This document shows, piece after piece, positions 1 through 9,977 of a DNA stretch of 64,000 nt. Numbering within the stretch: position 1 is the first letter of the stretch; every line of letters starts with the position of its first letter. This stretch comes from Balneolaceae bacterium. GTDB taxonomy: Bacteria; Bacteroidota; Rhodothermia; Balneolales; Balneolaceae. The stretch is taken from assembly GCA_020832415.1 (NCBI GenBank), contig JAFIES010000072.1, positions 1 to 64,000 of the forward strand, in the 5' to 3' direction. The translations under genes were made by a program, and so were the position numbers. The notes beneath the pieces are model-generated. The model ran no database searches and was not told the DNA's origin. It was given only the letters and a program-made list of their open reading frames with translations.

Positions 1-201
1 ATCACTCATTTCGACGACGTTGATTTGTGGGGAATCCCCGGGTGAATATTTATAAATCCAATTGTAAATGGTTTGGTGGTGACACTGATACAATTCTGCC
101 AGTTCTAACGCTGTATACTTGCCCCGACGAAAATCGGCCACCGCCTGACGTTTGATCTGTTTACTAAATGTACGACGTTTATTGAGTTTTCGTGTGTTCA
201 T
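1..201 (-). mobile_element. IS3-family-type transposase OrfA, N-terminal part (runs off the window edge)
   Basis: Reverse complement from 201 reads MNTRKLNKRRTFSKQIKRQAVADFRRGKYTALELAELYQCHHQTIYNWIYKYSPGDSPQINVVEMSD, a helix-turn-helix OrfA-like N-terminus; not in the ORF track because it has no stop in the window. Confidence 0.7.
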
Positions 202-506
202 AACTTGTGGGTTTAATACGGTCAAGCTATGTTAGGGATGGACAAAAGGTTGAATGATTTCATAAGAGATTATGGGTTTTTGATCTGGTTGTTTACTCTG
301 TGAAACCATACGAAATAACAATCTGACCAGATTGTTTTGGACAACATTTCACACATAAACAAAATAAAAACAGATATAAAAGAGAAACTTAAACTTTTGA
401 CAATCCGATAGGAGATTCACTGCGTATTGTCGGGTAAGAAAGTCATGAGTGGCTGCAAAAAGCAGCCGGGCTCAAATAATTAAACATCAATAAAACTTTC
501 AGACCC

Positions 507-1982
507 ATGACACAATCAATCAAACAACTGTTAAACTTTACACTTCTATTGGTAACAGCAGCTGCATTAACTCTTTTCGCAGGATGCAGCGATGATAACG
601 ACCCTGTTGGCGGTATGGACGATTTGCGATCAGTATCATTCGACTATGCATTCAATGAAGGGCAGCTACTTGATAATGTAGAAACGGCCTATCGCGGTGA
701 GCATCAGCGCAATCTTACTGCCGAGCTTACAATCAGCGAGATGGAGAATGGTAATGCATCAGTTACGGTAACCCTGATGAATACTATTTCGGGGGTTGAT
801 TACCCGGTGCATGCACATGATGCAGCGGATCCCTCAACCACGCCGAACGGCACTCCTTATAATGAAACACCAAACGGAGACATTTTTGCCGGAGGTATTT
901 CCGGTAATGGAGGCACTGTAAGCAGCACCAATGATACCGGCATTAGTTATGATGTTTTGGTAAATGAATATGAAGGTTTTCTGGTTGTGCACGACCCAAC
1001 CCAGGATATCAGTACCACAGACCTTACCACATATCTTGTATTGGGAGTTTTTGGACAGACACTTCAGGCTGGTGAATCGAGCCTCCGTACGCAATCATTT
1101 GAGTATGCATTCAATGAAGGCCAGTTACTGGGCAATCCTGATCTTGCATACATGGGAGATCACCCAAGAAACCTGATGGCCACATTAACCATTGAAGAGC
1201 GCGGTACAGGTATGGCAAATGTTACCATCACACTCGAAAATACATTGGACGGTTTTGATTATCCTGTACATTCTCACGATGCAGCTGATCCTGCAACTAC
1301 ACCAAATGGAACACCATACAATGAAACACCAAATGGTGACGTATTTGCCGGGGCAATTGCAGGCAACGGTGGAACAGCAAGCAGCACCAACGAAACAGAT
1401 ATTTCATATACCGAACTAATTGAAGAGTATGAAGCATTTCTGGTAGTGCACGATCCTACACAAGATTTAAGCACCACAGACCTGACTACCTACCTGGTAC
1501 TGGGAAGTTTTGCAGCAGACCTTGAAGCTGGTGAACCAAATCTTGCAACTATGACCTTTGAATACAGCTTTAATGAAGGCCAGTTGCTTGATGATGAAAA
1601 TTTTGCTTATGACGGCGAGCACCCACGGGACCTGATGGCTACCATGCTGGTAGAAGAGCTGATCGACGGACGGGCAAAAATAACAGTAACATTAAGCAAT
1701 ACGCTTGATGGATTTACCTATCCTGTACACTCGCACGATGCAGCCGATCCAGAAGAAACCCCAAATGGCACGCCGTACGATGAGACACCAAATGGTGATG
1801 TATTTGCGGGCGGTATTGAAGGTAATGGCGGCATGGCCAGCGCATCAAACGAAACAGAAGAGATCATGTATCGCGATTTGATCAACAATTATGAAGGCTT
1901 TTTTGTGGTTCATGATCCCACTCAGGAGATTAGTACAACCGACCTTACCACCTATTTAATTTTAGGGCTGACGGCAAGATAA
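507..1982 (+). CDS. Lipoprotein with three ~153-aa tandem repeats (SOD/CHRD-like pattern, function unknown)
   Basis: Lipobox LFAGC; repeat starts SFDYAFNEGQLL / SFEYAFNEGQLL / TFEYSFNEGQLL at nt ~636, 1095, 1554; each repeat has YPVHxHDAADP...PNGTPY.ETPNGD.FAG and FxVVHDPTQ.iSTTDLTTYL. Confidence 0.85.
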   Translation: MTQSIKQLLNFTLLLVTAAALTLFAGCSDDNDPVGGMDDLRSVSFDYAFNEGQLLDNVETAYRGEHQRNLTAELTISEMENGNASVTVTLMNTISGVDYPVHAHDAADPSTTPNGTPYNETPNGDIFAGGISGNGGTVSSTNDTGISYDVLVNEYEGFLVVHDPTQDISTTDLTTYLVLGVFGQTLQAGESSLRTQSFEYAFNEGQLLGNPDLAYMGDHPRNLMATLTIEERGTGMANVTITLENTLDGFDYPVHSHDAADPATTPNGTPYNETPNGDVFAGAIAGNGGTASSTNETDISYTELIEEYEAFLVVHDPTQDLSTTDLTTYLVLGSFAADLEAGEPNLATMTFEYSFNEGQLLDDENFAYDGEHPRDLMATMLVEELIDGRAKITVTLSNTLDGFTYPVHSHDAADPEETPNGTPYDETPNGDVFAGGIEGNGGMASASNETEEIMYRDLINNYEGFFVVHDPTQEISTTDLTTYLILGLTAR

Positions 1983-2037
1983 ACTCCCGATTCAACTTCG
2001 ATCCCTTAAGTTCCATTATTCATAAATAATGGGTCAG

Positions 2038-2071
2038 GAGCCGGGCATGAGTAATGTCCGGTTCTTTTTTT
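2038..2071 (+). terminator. Rho-independent terminator candidate
   Basis: GAGCCGGGC-loop-GTCCGGTTC followed by TTTTTTT, shortly after the 507-1982 CDS. Confidence 0.6.
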
Positions 2072-2163
2072 GTAAAAATGGTCAGCGTAAATACCTGATA
2101 TCATGTAGGAAAGATTGCAATTACTCTGTATTATCGATAAAAATTTCAGGAGTAATTATTTCT

Positions 2164-3036
2164 ATGAAAGTTCGCACCATGGTTCTGTTATTTTTAATTC
2201 CTGTAATTGCATTTACAGTGAATACGTCTGTTGCGTACTCACAATCAGGTGATCTTTATCGCATTGAGACAACAGATGGCAATGTGTTTATCGGGCAGAT
2301 TATATCAGAGGATGACAATGAGATAGTGATTCGAACGGAATCAATTGGTACTGTAACTATTCATCGAAATAATATCAGGAGCATTACCCTTATTGATCAA
2401 AGCAGAATTCGTGATGGGGTTTATTGGTATTCCAATCCGCAGGCAACCCGGTACTTTTTTGCACCCAACGCAATAGGGCTTGAAAAAAGAAAGGGATATT
2501 ATCAAAATACATGGGTGTTTTTCAACAATGTGAATTATGGGGTGTCCGATAACTTTTCAGTTGGCGGCGGCATTGTTCCGCTCTTTCTTTTTGGGGCCTC
2601 TTCAACTCCGGTTTGGATTCTTCCAAAAGTAAGTTTTCCCATAGCAAAGGATAAACTTCATCTTGGTGCAGGTGCAATGATTGGAGGGGTTATAGGTGCC
2701 GAATCTGATCCTCTGGGGATCTTTTACGGAGTGGGTACAATTGGCAACCGCGACAAAAACCTGTCTGTAGCTATTGGGTATGGATATGCCGGAAATGAAG
2801 TTTCAAGTACACCTTTGATTAATGTAAGCGGTATGATAAGGGTAAGTCGCCGAGTCTACCTTCTTTCCGAGAATTATTTCATACCTGAGGCAGGATTAAC
2901 TGGTATTGGATCGCTCGGAGCACGATGGACATCCGAGAATTTTGCCGTTGATTTCGGTCTTTTCAGTCCACTTGAAGACTTCGATAGCCTGATAGGCGTA
3001 CCGTGGCTTGGCGTTACTATACCGTTTGGGAGATAA
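2164..3036 (+). CDS. Hypothetical exported protein, possibly outer-membrane beta-barrel
   Basis: Signal-peptide-like MKVRTMVLLFLIPVIAFTVNTSVAYS; the ORF opens at 2029 but ATG 2164 is the more likely start. Confidence 0.65.
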   Translation: MKVRTMVLLFLIPVIAFTVNTSVAYSQSGDLYRIETTDGNVFIGQIISEDDNEIVIRTESIGTVTIHRNNIRSITLIDQSRIRDGVYWYSNPQATRYFFAPNAIGLEKRKGYYQNTWVFFNNVNYGVSDNFSVGGGIVPLFLFGASSTPVWILPKVSFPIAKDKLHLGAGAMIGGVIGAESDPLGIFYGVGTIGNRDKNLSVAIGYGYAGNEVSSTPLINVSGMIRVSRRVYLLSENYFIPEAGLTGIGSLGARWTSENFAVDFGLFSPLEDFDSLIGVPWLGVTIPFGR

Positions 3037-3174
3037 ATTGGGTATCAACACTTAACTACTTTCCACCATGTAAGATCATAAATCCTGTTGCTTCAGGAGC
3101 AAGAGCATATGGTTTTACATAGGATTGATTTTTAGAGAAGTCCAAATTCATTAAAAAAAACATGGGGATGAATT

Positions 3175-3879
3175 ATGGAAGTAAGAAAAAACAGCAGTTT
3201 TTATTCAAAAGCATATCTCTATTTTCTAATGGCTTTCGCTGTTACGGTAGCAGGCTTTTGGCCATCCTATTTTAGCCGGCTTGGTGAAACGGGACCGGCG
3301 CATCATTTTCATGGCATCACAGCTTCACTTTGGATGCTCATTCTCATCATCCAGCCCCTTTTATACCGCCTCAATAAAATGGAAGTGCACAGAATGGTTG
3401 GCCGATCCACCTTTTTGCTCGTACCGCTTGTGGTAATTGGTGGAGTTTTGATGATGCACATGATGCTCAGTAATCCAGCCTATGGGCCGCTCGCCTATCA
3501 GCTTGCCTTTATAGACCTGTTTGTGCTGATTCAGTTTGTTCTATTCTACGTATTGGCCATCAAAAATGTGAGAGATACACAATACCACGCCCGCTATATG
3601 GCCTGCACTATTTTTGGCCCGCTGATACCCGCATTAACACGGCTTCTGTTTCATGTACCGTGGGTGGACTCTTTTGGTAAATCGCTGCATGTATCCTACC
3701 TGCTTATCAATGTTGTGTTACTGCTTCTTATTTATGATGACAAAAGAAAAGGAAAAATACGGCTTCCTTATGTGCTGGCTTTCGGGCTGATGGTTACCCA
3801 GCAGATAATGATGCATTTCGCATCAGAGTGGGATTGGTGGCGCACATTGATGGATCTATTTTCTGGTGTTTCATATTAA
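3175..3879 (+). CDS. Multi-pass membrane protein of unknown function (DUF2306-like appearance)
   Basis: Several hydrophobic helices with conserved-looking His residues (AHHFHGITASLW). Confidence 0.6.
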   Translation: MEVRKNSSFYSKAYLYFLMAFAVTVAGFWPSYFSRLGETGPAHHFHGITASLWMLILIIQPLLYRLNKMEVHRMVGRSTFLLVPLVVIGGVLMMHMMLSNPAYGPLAYQLAFIDLFVLIQFVLFYVLAIKNVRDTQYHARYMACTIFGPLIPALTRLLFHVPWVDSFGKSLHVSYLLINVVLLLLIYDDKRKGKIRLPYVLAFGLMVTQQIMMHFASEWDWWRTLMDLFSGVSY

Positions 3880-3908
3880 GAGTATGTTTGCTTTAGAGTA
3901 AAACCTGT

Positions 3909-4700
3909 TTACTCCTGAGCGCCCAATAAGAACATATCACCGGTAGGTTGTGGCATACCACCGGCCGGCTCGAGCGTAACTGCGAAAGCGTTCGATACAG
4001 GAGATGGCGCTTCTTCCAGGTGCTCAACTTTAAAGAAAAGATCGGTTGAAGGCTGTTCAAAATTAAACACACCGGCGCTTATTGGATCCTGCCCATCTTT
4101 AATAAGCCACAGCTGATAATCTTTGTCGGCAGGTGGTGTGGGCAGATTGGCAAGCTGAAGCACGGCTTGACGGTTTTCGGGATCCCATAAAATTTTTCCA
4201 AACCCATCAGGACTTGGATCAAGGCCTCCCATCATAATCAAGGTTACTTCACGAGCTGCCAACACATTTAATAACTGATCCTGTCGTTCAAGCTCACTCT
4301 GCAGCTCCGTTATCTGAACTTCTTTCTGTTCAATCGTTTCGCTGAGGTCGATGTTGATGTATGCCAATGCCAGGGTGCCAACAAGCAGAAGTGCAGCAGC
4401 AGCTTTAAAAATCCATATAGGTATAATATTCGTGCTCTTGGTATCAGGTTGGTGGGTTGGTTTACCGCCGGAAATTGAGCTGAATAATTTATCTTCAACA
4501 GAAGGGGATGGCGTTTCATATCCTGCGGTTAGTGCAATTTCATCACGAACAGTTTTCAGCTCCTCTAACAATTGCTTTTGCTCGGCGGAGGCATTTCGCA
4601 GCTGCTCTTCAAAAGCAGAGGTTTCTTCCTCGCTAAGCGCACCCAGTACGTAACCGGCGCAGAGCGCTTCAAAATCGTTATGTTTTTCCTGATTATCCAT
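3909..4700 (-). CDS. Anti-sigma factor, RskA-type
   Basis: N-terminal YVLGALSEEETSAFEEQL, one TM helix, C-terminal RskA-like DPENRQAVLQLANLPTPPADKDYQLWLI..; overlaps the sigma gene stop. Confidence 0.85.
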   Translation of the reverse strand: MDNQEKHNDFEALCAGYVLGALSEEETSAFEEQLRNASAEQKQLLEELKTVRDEIALTAGYETPSPSVEDKLFSSISGGKPTHQPDTKSTNIIPIWIFKAAAALLLVGTLALAYINIDLSETIEQKEVQITELQSELERQDQLLNVLAAREVTLIMMGGLDPSPDGFGKILWDPENRQAVLQLANLPTPPADKDYQLWLIKDGQDPISAGVFNFEQPSTDLFFKVEHLEEAPSPVSNAFAVTLEPAGGMPQPTGDMFLLGAQE

Positions 4701-5311
4701 TAGTGAATATCCTCTGTCAGGAGCATTTCTTTCAGTTTAATCATGCCCTGCCGCATTCTGTATTTTACAGTACCAAGGGGAATGTTCATTTTATCTGAAA
4801 TCTCCGACTGGCTTAATCCATTGTAATAAGAAACGTAAAGAACCTGCCTCTCATTTTTATTCAACTTTTTTAAAGCCTCCTTTACTTTTTGAGCCCGTTC
4901 AGCGAGTTCAAGATTCTCATGCGGGTTATTCCCATCACTTTCGGGTGTAAGTGTAAAATCGTTAATGATGTGATCTTCCTTTCCTGCATCCTTAAAAGCC
5001 CGCGAGCGTGTTCTGTCAATTGCTTTGTTCCTGGCCATTGTTACCAAAAAGCTATAGACGTTTCCTTTTGATGCATCGAACCGATCAGATTTTTCCCAAG
5101 CCTGGGTAAAAACTTCCTGAAGACAATCTTCAGCTTCCTGTCTGTTTTTCAGGATAGATAGTATCAACCCAAAAAGAAGGTTCTTGTATCTCTGATACAG
5201 CTTTTTCAGTGCATCTACATCGCCGTTTTGCACGCGGTACATCCATTCGCGTTCCTCTTCTTTCGATTGAAATGCGAATCCAATAAAGTATATAAGCCAG
5301 TAAACTATCAA
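4700..5311 (-). CDS. ECF-type RNA polymerase sigma factor (SigK-like)
   Basis: Region 2 NRQEAEDCLQEVFTQAWEKSDRFDASKGNVYSFLVTMARNKAIDRTRSR and region 4 LSQSEISDKMNIPLGTVKYRMRQGMIKL. Confidence 0.9.
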   Translation of the reverse strand: MIVYWLIYFIGFAFQSKEEEREWMYRVQNGDVDALKKLYQRYKNLLFGLILSILKNRQEAEDCLQEVFTQAWEKSDRFDASKGNVYSFLVTMARNKAIDRTRSRAFKDAGKEDHIINDFTLTPESDGNNPHENLELAERAQKVKEALKKLNKNERQVLYVSYYNGLSQSEISDKMNIPLGTVKYRMRQGMIKLKEMLLTEDIH

Positions 5312-5629
5312 GCTTTATAAGATTATACGAAGTGTTAAGGGTATCCGGATTGGCAAAAATTAAAATTAAAAATGCCACCATTAATTTCTTTCCTTAGAAT
5401 AAAAAAAGAAATTAACACTTCTTAATAAATCATAAAATTGTATCCGTCCTTCCTATTCATTGGCTGCAAGAGAGTTAAAGAGAAAGGCTTCTAAATAAAG
5501 CCAAATCAATATAGACACCATCCGATGTTTAATCAGCTTCGTAGTAATTTATATAGAGTAAAAAGCGGAACGATAGAGCTCGATTTTAGAATTTATTCCC
5601 AGAACTACACAAAATTAATTTAAAAGCAC

Positions 5630-6121
5630 ATGAAAATAACAACAGGAAAATCAGTTAGCAGAAAAGAATTCTTAAAAACAGCCGGTTCCTTAACGATATT
5701 ATCCACACTCGGAATTGGTATATATGGGTGCAGCAGTTCAACAGATGCTGTAAATGGGCAGCCTCCCCAGGTACCATCAGATGATGGAGCCATCTCAATT
5801 ACTAGCGGTGGAAATACCATTGAAATTGATCTTACAAAAGACTCAGTATCAGATTTATTAGCCCAGGGAGGCTGGTTGTTAATTACAGCAGCGAATACCC
5901 TGATTGTAAATGTTGACGGTGATAATTATCGTTCTTTTACAAGTGTTTGTACCCATCAGGGATGCTCAACCAACTGGCAATTTTCAAATAACTTGTTTGA
6001 ATGCACTTGCCATGGTTCCCGCTTCGATACATCGGGCAGCGTGGTTAGAGGCCCTGCAGCAAGTAATCTCACAGAGTTTACTGTAACCGTTGAAGGGAAT
6101 AAGATTACTATAAATAAATAG
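5630..6121 (+). CDS. Rieske [2Fe-2S] protein with N-terminal signal/lipobox
   Basis: CTHQGC...CTCHGSRFD Rieske motifs; N-terminal SRKEFLKTAGSLTILSTLGIGIYGC. Confidence 0.9.
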   Translation: MKITTGKSVSRKEFLKTAGSLTILSTLGIGIYGCSSSTDAVNGQPPQVPSDDGAISITSGGNTIEIDLTKDSVSDLLAQGGWLLITAANTLIVNVDGDNYRSFTSVCTHQGCSTNWQFSNNLFECTCHGSRFDTSGSVVRGPAASNLTEFTVTVEGNKITINK

Positions 6122-6123
6122 AT

Positions 6124-6678
6124 ATGAAATATTCTTCTCTTCTTCTTATCGCTTTATTGTTTTTTTTCTGCAGCCACATTGATTCAAAAGCCCAGTCTTT
6201 TATGGCGGATGACGGATATGTTGAATTTATTTCAACAGCACCTCTTCTCGAATTCAAAGGGAAAAGTGATCATCTTACCGGTTTTATCGATTTGGATGAG
6301 AACCTGATCGATTTTTATATAGATCTCAACACCATCGATACCGGTATTCAGAGAAGAAATCGCGATATGAGAAGCACTTATCTCAACACGGATAAATTTC
6401 CGTTCGCCGAATTTACCGGAAAACTGTTAACAAGCTTTGATGCTGATAATCAACAAAAGCAGGCTGTAAAAACGAGCGGAATCTTTTCGATAAATGGTGT
6501 TGAGCGCGAAATAGAAGTAGAAGGTACTCTCGAACCTCAGGGTGATGCCCTGAAACTGGAGGCAAGCTGGGTAATTCTTCTTGAGGATTTCGAAATAGAC
6601 AGGCCGCGCGTACTATTCTATGAACTGGCTGAAGAGCAGACTGTAAATATCTCGATTCTATTAAAATCTAACGATTAG
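6124..6678 (+). CDS. YceI-family protein
   Basis: FISTAPLLEFKGKSDHLTGFIDLDENLIDFYIDLNTIDTGIQRRNRDMRSTYLNTDKFPFAEFTG. Confidence 0.85.
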   Translation: MKYSSLLLIALLFFFCSHIDSKAQSFMADDGYVEFISTAPLLEFKGKSDHLTGFIDLDENLIDFYIDLNTIDTGIQRRNRDMRSTYLNTDKFPFAEFTGKLLTSFDADNQQKQAVKTSGIFSINGVEREIEVEGTLEPQGDALKLEASWVILLEDFEIDRPRVLFYELAEEQTVNISILLKSND

Positions 6679-6707
6679 CAATTCAACCATTCAGACCCAT
6701 TGATGAT

Positions 6708-7577
6708 ATGCATACAAGAATTTTAATGTTACTGATTCCGGTTATTTTATATCCATCCTTACTTTTAGGTCAGCTTCAGAGAGAGCGGGTAGTACAGGAT
6801 ACTGCTGTTGAGCTTACGTTTATGGCTCCCAGAAATATTAATCTTTTTACGGTTGAGCCTTTATCAAAAGGGGAGCTTCACTACTCAATAATGCATACGT
6901 TTGGTGAGGTAAATAGTGGTGTCAGAACTCTGTGGGGGGTTGATCAGGGTGCGAATGTTCGCTTTAGTTTTGAGTATGGTTTTGGTGATAATATATCGGT
7001 TGGATTTGGGCGATCGAGCATGGATAAGGTATATGATGTGAATACGCGCATTACTCTTTTACGCCAGCGAACAGATGGTTCGGTGCCTGTATCTGTAACC
7101 GCCGCGCCTTCTGTGGGTATAAACACATCAAGCTTCGGTTTTTTAAATGAGAATTACTCTTTTTCAGACCGTCTCAACTTCAGTCTTGCCCTTCCAATTG
7201 CCAGGAAATTCAACAGCGATTTCAGCCTGATGATTGTACCAATGGCGGTCCATTTTAATCGTACAGGCCCGGAGTTGAATATTTCAGATCCTGAGGTAAA
7301 TACATACTATAGTATAGGTGTGGGGGGACGATATAAATTTGCTTCGAGAACCGCATTATCATTCCAATATATCCCGCCGCTTACCGATGCAGAAAATCTC
7401 AGCAATAATATCGGTATTGGAATAGATATAGAAACCGGAGGGCATGTGTTCCAGATGTTTTTCACCACGTCAAGAGCTTTGAATGAATCGTATCTGATAG
7501 CCTCCGATAACGGCAACTTTTTTGACAGAGAGTTCCGGTTTGGTTTTAATATCAACAGGTTATTTAGGATCAGGTAG
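6708..7577 (+). CDS. Exported beta-barrel-like protein (DUF5777-like)
   Basis: Signal peptide; alternating beta pattern; directly downstream of YceI. Confidence 0.65.
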   Translation: MHTRILMLLIPVILYPSLLLGQLQRERVVQDTAVELTFMAPRNINLFTVEPLSKGELHYSIMHTFGEVNSGVRTLWGVDQGANVRFSFEYGFGDNISVGFGRSSMDKVYDVNTRITLLRQRTDGSVPVSVTAAPSVGINTSSFGFLNENYSFSDRLNFSLALPIARKFNSDFSLMIVPMAVHFNRTGPELNISDPEVNTYYSIGVGGRYKFASRTALSFQYIPPLTDAENLSNNIGIGIDIETGGHVFQMFFTTSRALNESYLIASDNGNFFDREFRFGFNINRLFRIR

Positions 7578-7733
7578 GCTGAAATTAATACTCAGCAGAG
7601 CAAGAAAAAGATTCGTACTGATCCCAGTCATCATTTTCGTCATTTCTGCAGGCACACATAATATTTCTATGTGACGGCCGAACATGTTATTTTCTTCTCG
7701 GAAACAATCAATTAACTAAAATGCTTTGATGTT

Positions 7734-8582
7734 ATGTCTGAACAGAAAGGATATGGATTACTAAAGGGGAAGAAAGGAATTATTTTTGGTGCACTTGATG
7801 ACAGAAGCATCGCCTGGAGAATTGCACTGGCCTGCAAACGCGAGGGCGCCGATTTTGTGCTTTCAAATGCACCGATTGCCCTGCGACTCGGAACACTCGA
7901 TGCACTTTCAGAGGCAACAAATGCGCCCATTATTCCATGCGATGTAAGCAGTGAGGAAGATGTAGAAGCTCTTATGAATAAAACCAAAGAAGAGCTTGGC
8001 GGTGTGGATTTCATTCTTCATGCAATTGGCATGTCTCCCAACATCCGTAAGAAGAAAGAGTATAATGACCTGAACTACACCTGGCTTAATCAGACGCTGG
8101 ATATTTCTGCTATTTCACTGCATAAAGTGCTTAATTATGCAGAAAAAACAGGTGTTTTGAATGATGGAGCCAGTGTTGTGGCACTCTCTTACATTGGAGC
8201 GCAGCGCATATTCTCCAAATATTCTGATATGAACGATGCCAAAGCCCTGCTCGAAAGTATTGCCAGAAACTATGGCAGCCGATTGGCAAAGCGTGGTGTT
8301 CGTGTGAATACTGTTTCGCAGGCGCCCACGAAAACATCTGCAGGAACCGGCATTAAAGGCTTCGACAGTATGTACACCTTCGCTGATAAAATTGCACCCC
8401 TGGGTAACCCCACGGCTGATGAGTGCGCCGACTACTGTGTAACTCTATTCTCTGATCTCACCCGAAAAGTAACCATGCAGAATCTCTATCATGATGGCGG
8501 GTTTGTTACATCCGGAATCTCGGAAGAGATGATCGATGGCCTGGTGAGGCTCTATGCCGGTGATGAAGAGGACGAAGCATAA
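7734..8582 (+). CDS. fabI: Enoyl-[acyl-carrier-protein] reductase
   Basis: GKKGIIFGALDDRSIAWRIALACKREGA, later S-Y-I-G-A-Q-R and NTVSQAPTKTSAGTGIKGF. Confidence 0.93.
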   Translation: MSEQKGYGLLKGKKGIIFGALDDRSIAWRIALACKREGADFVLSNAPIALRLGTLDALSEATNAPIIPCDVSSEEDVEALMNKTKEELGGVDFILHAIGMSPNIRKKKEYNDLNYTWLNQTLDISAISLHKVLNYAEKTGVLNDGASVVALSYIGAQRIFSKYSDMNDAKALLESIARNYGSRLAKRGVRVNTVSQAPTKTSAGTGIKGFDSMYTFADKIAPLGNPTADECADYCVTLFSDLTRKVTMQNLYHDGGFVTSGISEEMIDGLVRLYAGDEEDEA

Positions 8583-8649
8583 ATTATGAACAACAATTTC
8601 CGGCATTGAATACAATTCAGCCGGAAATTGATATCTCAATCTGAAAAGA

Positions 8650-9228
8650 ATGGCAACAAAAATTCTCGGTATCGATCCCGGTTCACGGGCAACAGGATTT
8701 GCCATTCTTGTTGAGGAAAACTCACGGTTTACGGTTGAGTGCTGCGATGTGCTTCGTATGGACCAAATGGAAGATCATACCGAGCGGCTTCAGTTTATTT
8801 TTGAGGAGATTTCAAAGATTATCAAACTCTATAAACCGGAAACTTGTGCGGTTGAAACTCCCGTTTATGGTGTGGATCCGCTTGCCATGCTAAAACTTGG
8901 AAGGGCACAGGCAGCAGCCATTCTTGCAATTACCAATCAGAAACTTCCCGTTTCTGAGTATTACCCAAAAGCTGTAAAAAAAGCGATAACCGGCAATGGT
9001 AATGCAAGCAAAAAACAGGTAGCATTTATGCTGCAAAAAATGCTGAATATTCCGGTTGAAAAATTAAGCGGCGATGCCACCGACGCTCTTGCTGTGGCAT
9101 GGTGCCACTATACACATTTAGGGAATAACAGCACCGGTACCGGAACAAAGAAAATGCACCAAAACAACCGAAAATCTTTCTGGGCTTCTTTTATTGAAGA
9201 TAACCCGGGTAGAGTGAAGAAACATTGA
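8650..9228 (+). CDS. ruvC: Holliday junction endodeoxyribonuclease RuvC
   Basis: ILGIDPGSRATGFAIL, AVETPVYGVDPLAMLKLGRAQAA, GDATDALAVAWCH. Confidence 0.95.
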   Translation: MATKILGIDPGSRATGFAILVEENSRFTVECCDVLRMDQMEDHTERLQFIFEEISKIIKLYKPETCAVETPVYGVDPLAMLKLGRAQAAAILAITNQKLPVSEYYPKAVKKAITGNGNASKKQVAFMLQKMLNIPVEKLSGDATDALAVAWCHYTHLGNNSTGTGTKKMHQNNRKSFWASFIEDNPGRVKKH

Positions 9229-9308
9229 GTAAACAATAAATAACAAGCATCAAACTCCAAATATCATCCTGTTTGGAATTTGTAGCTTGATAACTGGAAT
9301 TTTCAGAC

Positions 9309-9902
9309 ATGATTTCCTACCTAAACGGAAAACTGGCATCGAAACGGGAAAATGAGTGTGTGATTGATATAAACGGAGTGGGTTATGGTGTGGAGATTTC
9401 AAACCAGACACTTGGCACACTGCCTGCTGCCGGTGAGGCCGTAAAACTGCTTATCTATCATCACTTCACAGAGAGTGAACAGAGGTTGTTTGGGTTTGCA
9501 TCACAAAAAGAGAAGAATCTGTTTGAACGGCTTATAACTGTAAAAGGAATTGGCCCAAAACTGGGCCTCACCATACTCTCGGGAATGCCGGCACCGGCCC
9601 TGATGGAGGCCATCGTTACACAGAATACCACGGCACTTTCAGGAATATCCGGCATCGGCAAGAAAACCGCAGAGCGAATGGTTTTGGAGCTGAAGGATAA
9701 ACTTTTTGATGAGTCGCAGCCATCAGTAGTATCCGGCCGAACAGATAGCAGAAATCGCCATGATGAAGCTATTTCAGCGCTGGAAGCACTCGGCTTCAGC
9801 AAGAGAGACTCCGTGCAGATGGTGAATCAGATAGCTGCTAAAAATTCGGACGCTTCCGTATCAGACATTGTGAAACAGGCACTGGCCAGCCGCAAAAGAT
9901 AA
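9309..9902 (+). CDS. ruvA: Holliday junction DNA helicase subunit RuvA
   Basis: MISYLNGKLASK, ITVKGIGPKLGLTILSGM, SGISGIGKKTAERMVLELKDKL. Confidence 0.95.
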   Translation: MISYLNGKLASKRENECVIDINGVGYGVEISNQTLGTLPAAGEAVKLLIYHHFTESEQRLFGFASQKEKNLFERLITVKGIGPKLGLTILSGMPAPALMEAIVTQNTTALSGISGIGKKTAERMVLELKDKLFDESQPSVVSGRTDSRNRHDEAISALEALGFSKRDSVQMVNQIAAKNSDASVSDIVKQALASRKR

Positions 9903-9977
9903 CATTGGCTTAATGTTGGTTCGTTATCTTTGCTGTAACAAAAGCCGTTACAAAAATCGCAATAAACTATTACAGCT

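Noticed and set aside
834-1477. Extra ORFs in both strands inside the three-repeat lipoprotein
   Set aside because: Shadow ORFs created by the tandem repeat composition; no family motifs.
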